Below, in pieces: positions 61,522 through 64,000 of a DNA stretch of 64,000 nucleotides. A program made the translations under genes and the position numbers. The stretch is taken from positions 47,086 to 111,085 of the forward strand of contig CAMBVS010000002.1 in the NCBI GenBank assembly GCA_945871425.1. The letters are read 5' to 3'. Source of the stretch: Rhizobium sp. Q54 (GTDB lineage Bacteria > Pseudomonadota > Alphaproteobacteria > SHVZ01). The notes beneath the pieces were generated by a model that had not been told where the DNA came from, made no database searches, and saw nothing but the letters and a program-made list of their open reading frames with translations. How positions within the stretch are numbered: the stretch's first letter is position 1; each line of letters starts with the position of its first letter.

Positions 61522-63405
61522 ATGACCGACACGCTCACCGAAGAGAAGCTGAGTTTCCAGGCCGAGGTCAGCCGCCTCCTGGAGATCGTCGCCCACTCGC
61601 TCTACAGCGAGAAGGAGATCTTCCTTCGTGAGCTCATCTCCAACGCCGCCGACGCCTGCGACCGGCTGCGCTACGAGGCCCAAACCCGGCCCGAAATCGC
61701 CACGTCCGACCAGCCCTTCAAGATCACGCTGACCGTCGACAAGCCCAACCGGCGCCTGACCGTCTCGGACAACGGCATCGGCATGAGCCGGGACGACCTG
61801 GTGAAGAACCTCGGCACCATCGCCAAGTCGGGCACGTCCGCCTTCCTCAAGAGCCTGTCGGGCGACGCCAAGAAGGACGTGAGCCTGATCGGCCAGTTCG
61901 GCGTCGGCTTCTATTCGGCCTTCATGGTCGCCGATCACGTCGAGGTCGTCTCGCGGCGCGCCGGCGAGGCCGAGGGCCACCGCTGGTCTTCCGATGGCAA
62001 GGGAGAGTTCACGGTGGCGCCGGCCGAGCGCGACGCCGCCGGCACCGACGTCATCCTCCACCTCAAGGAAGGCGAGGACGAGTTCCTCTCCGACTACAAG
62101 ATCAAGGAGGTGGTCCGTCGCTACTCCGACCACATTCCCGTGCCGATCGAGCTCCAGATCGGCCCCGACAAGACCCCGCTCAACGACGGCTCGGCGCTCT
62201 GGCAGAAGTCGCGGAGCGAGATCACCGAGGCGCAATACACCGAGTTCTACCGTCACGTCGCTCATGCGATGGACGCGCCCTGGCTCACCATCCATCACAA
62301 GGCCGAGGGGACGATCGAGTACACCGCCCTCCTGTTCGTTCCCGGCGCGCGTCCGATGGATCTGTTCAATCCCGATCGCCGGCACCGGGTGAAGCTCTAC
62401 TTGAGGCGCGTCTTCATCACCGACGACTGCAAGGATCTGCTGCCGGCCTGGCTCCGCTTCCTCCAGGGCGTCGTCGACACGCCGGACCTGCCACTCAACG
62501 TCAGCCGCGAGCTTCTGCAGAAGAACCCGCTGCTCACCAAGATCCGCGCCGGCTTGACCCGGAAGGTCCTCTCGGAGCTGGCGAAGAAGGCGAAGGACGA
62601 TCCCGACTCATATCTCGACTTCTGGCAGAACTTCGGTGCCTGCCTGAAGGAAGGCCTCTATGAGGACAAGGACGAGCACCGCACCGAGATCCTGAAGCTC
62701 TCGCGCTTCCACTCGACCCAGTCGGACAAGCTGGTGACGCTGGACGAGTACATCGGCCGGATGAAGGAAGGCCAGGACGCGATCTACACCATCGGCGGCG
62801 ACGATCTGGCGGCGCTGAAGGCGAGCCCGCAGCTCGAAGGCTTCGCCGCCAAGGGCATCGAGGTGCTGCTGCTGACAGACGCGGTCGACGAGTTCTGGGT
62901 GCCCTCGATCGGCACCTACGAAGGCAAGGCCTTCAAGTCGGTGACCCGCGGCGCGCTCGATCTCGACAAGATCAAGGGCGCGGAAAAGACCGACGACGAG
63001 AAGAAGACGGATGAGACCCCGGCCGAGCTCGGCGCATTGATCGCGCTGTTCAAACTGGCGCTCGGCGAGGAGGTCAAGGACGTCAAGGTCTCGGCGCGCC
63101 TCACCGACTCCGCGGTCTGCTTGGTCGCCGCCGAGGGCGACCTCGACATGCGGCTCGAGCGCCTGCTGCGCCAGCACAAGCAGCTCGACAAGGCAGTGAA
63201 GCGCGTGCTCGAGCTCAATCCCACCCATCCGCTGGTGAAGAAGCTGGCAGAGATGACCGGCAAGGACGGCGCGTCCGGCGTGATCGAGGAGGCCGCCCAC
63301 CTGTTGCTCGACCAGGCCCGTCTGCTGGAAGGCGAGACCGTTCCCGATCCCCGCGCCTTCGCCAAGCGGCTCGGCGCGATGATGGAGCGGGGGTTGGTCG
63401 TCTAG
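61522..63405 (+). CDS. htpG: molecular chaperone HtpG (Hsp90)
   Basis: This 627-residue chaperone starts EEKLSFQAEVSRLLEIVAHSLYSEKEIFLRELISNAADACDRLRYEA. It has the GHKL ATP-site motifs VSDNGIGMSRDDL and GQFGVGFYSAFMVADHVEV, and middle-domain VFITDDCKDLLPAWLRFLQGVVDTPDLPLNVSRE. A short C-terminal dimerisation domain (AHLLLDQARLLEGETVPDP) is present, as expected for bacterial Hsp90. It folds client proteins under stress in the cytoplasm. A sigma-32-like promoter lies just upstream. It is divergent from the helicase gene. Its stop interlocks with the DUF1223 gene stop in CTAG at 63402-63405. Confidence 0.97.
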   Translation: MTDTLTEEKLSFQAEVSRLLEIVAHSLYSEKEIFLRELISNAADACDRLRYEAQTRPEIATSDQPFKITLTVDKPNRRLTVSDNGIGMSRDDLVKNLGTIAKSGTSAFLKSLSGDAKKDVSLIGQFGVGFYSAFMVADHVEVVSRRAGEAEGHRWSSDGKGEFTVAPAERDAAGTDVILHLKEGEDEFLSDYKIKEVVRRYSDHIPVPIELQIGPDKTPLNDGSALWQKSRSEITEAQYTEFYRHVAHAMDAPWLTIHHKAEGTIEYTALLFVPGARPMDLFNPDRRHRVKLYLRRVFITDDCKDLLPAWLRFLQGVVDTPDLPLNVSRELLQKNPLLTKIRAGLTRKVLSELAKKAKDDPDSYLDFWQNFGACLKEGLYEDKDEHRTEILKLSRFHSTQSDKLVTLDEYIGRMKEGQDAIYTIGGDDLAALKASPQLEGFAAKGIEVLLLTDAVDEFWVPSIGTYEGKAFKSVTRGALDLDKIKGAEKTDDEKKTDETPAELGALIALFKLALGEEVKDVKVSARLTDSAVCLVAAEGDLDMRLERLLRQHKQLDKAVKRVLELNPTHPLVKKLAEMTGKDGASGVIEEAAHLLLDQARLLEGETVPDPRAFAKRLGAMMERGLVV

Positions 63406-64000
63406 GGCGTTGCGGCGGCGAGGACGCGCCCGAGGTTCGGCGCCTGGATCAAGGCCGCATGCGCCGAGCCGGGCGGGAGTTCGCTCGCCGCAAGCGTCCG
63501 CGCCAGCGCACCGCCCTTCCATGCGTCGATCCTGACCATGCCGCGGACGACGTTGAACTCGGTCAGCGTCTTCCCGGCATTCTCGCCGCGCGGGACCTTG
63601 GTCTCATGCCGCGGATCGTAGCCGACGATCCAGACTTCGCCCTCGCCCGCCCCTCCGATCGTCAGGCTCAGGCCGCCGGCCGTTCGCGTCACCGCAAGCG
63701 CCGGCCGCTCGCGCTTGGCCGCTTCGCCGATCAGACGCTCGACCGCCGGGCGGTCGGAGCCCACGGCATGCTTGCCGCCGTCGACCACCATCTGCGGCGT
63801 ATAGATCTGCCTCGTGCCGAGCGACTGCGAATAGAGCCGCTGGCGCTGGGTCCAGGCGGCATCGGCGAAGGCATCCTTCCAGCCGATGTAGTCCCAGTAG
63901 TCGACGTGGAAGGCGAGCGCGATCACGTCCTTCCGCTTGGCGAGATCGCCGAGATAAGCGTCCGCCGGCGGACAGGAGTTGCAGCCCTGGGAGGTGAAGA
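63402..64000 (-). CDS. DUF1223 exported protein (partial, N-terminus missing)
   Basis: This frame is open to the window edge; about 199 residues are visible and the N-terminus with its signal lies beyond 64000. At the edge it reads LFTSQGCNSCPPADAYLGDLAKRKDVIALAFHVDYWDYIGWKDAFADAAWTQRQ, the signature of DUF1223. This is a secreted thioredoxin-like family with a CxxC-type pair (CNSC). Later parts are YTPQMVVDGGKHAVGSDR and EVWIVGYDPRHETKV. The function is unknown, but a periplasmic thiol-disulfide role is often assumed. It is convergent with htpG, sharing four bases. Confidence 0.88.
   Translation of the reverse strand, partial: FTSQGCNSCPPADAYLGDLAKRKDVIALAFHVDYWDYIGWKDAFADAAWTQRQRLYSQSLGTRQIYTPQMVVDGGKHAVGSDRPAVERLIGEAAKRERPALAVTRTAGGLSLTIGGAGEGEVWIVGYDPRHETKVPRGENAGKTLTEFNVVRGMVRIDAWKGGALARTLAASELPPGSAHAALIQAPNLGRVLAAATP

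Overview
The window is a high-GC, gene-dense bacterial chromosome segment, most likely from an alphaproteobacterium of the Rhodospirillales/Rhizobiales type. The main reasons are a RegB/RegA redox two-component pair, the gene order ribF-ileS-lspA-DUF3035 lipoprotein-M16-M16-mutL, the helicase/S4 protein/FdxA/CarD neighbourhood, an endonuclease-type MutL and a DUF1223 protein. I see no rRNA genes, complete tRNA genes, CRISPR arrays or prophage.

Layout. 1-4.5 kb: the end of a sugar epimerase gene, an S-adenosylmethionine (SAM) hydrolase-type protein, an ABC-2 exporter and regB-regA. 4.6-12.8 kb: an oligopeptide-type ABC uptake operon with two tandem paralogous binding-protein genes. The first copy is cut off by a fragment of an IS6-family transposase. 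12.8-16.7 kb: a degenerate EAL-like protein, a UDP-glucuronate decarboxylase and HldE (heptose precursor synthesis). 16.7-21.4 kb: xseA, purD, tadA, an rRNA pseudouridine synthase and rsmD. 21.4-31.9 kb: a long leftward operon from a MaoC hydratase through ribF, ileS, lspA, a BamF-like lipoprotein, two M16 peptidase subunits and mutL to a small exported protein. 32-37.3 kb: a catalytically dead trypsin/PDZ protein, a VOC protein, two unknown genes, a PhoP/PhoQ-like two-component system and a small exported Lys/Ala-rich protein between a candidate promoter and a clear terminator.

37.3-45.1 kb: a second dipeptide-type ABC operon that begins with a DUF1028 gene and is divergent from an M81 (MlrC-type) metallopeptidase. 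This looks like an uptake-plus-hydrolysis module for unusual peptides. 45.2-52.0 kb: a methyltransferase, a HutD-like protein, a pip/RraA-like/PagL-like operon, and an M48 lipoprotein protease translationally coupled to a Cache-type adenylate/guanylate cyclase. 52.0-61.4 kb: a decayed ROK-family gene, a PPP-phosphatase-like protein lacking most metal ligands, CarD with a long Lys/Ala/Pro tail, FdxA, a class V aminotransferase, a TPR-OGT protein, a LysR gene scar, an S4 protein and an SUV3-like helicase. 61.4-64 kb: htpG behind a sigma-32-like promoter, then a partial DUF1223 gene.

Most of the window is housekeeping. The points that deserve a second look are the IS6-scarred binding-protein duplication, the DUF1028/ABC/MlrC module, several pseudoenzymes (trypsin/PDZ, PPP phosphatase, EAL-like), the decayed ROK and LysR remnants, and the break in the helicase-CarD neighbourhood by glycosyltransferase and aminotransferase genes.
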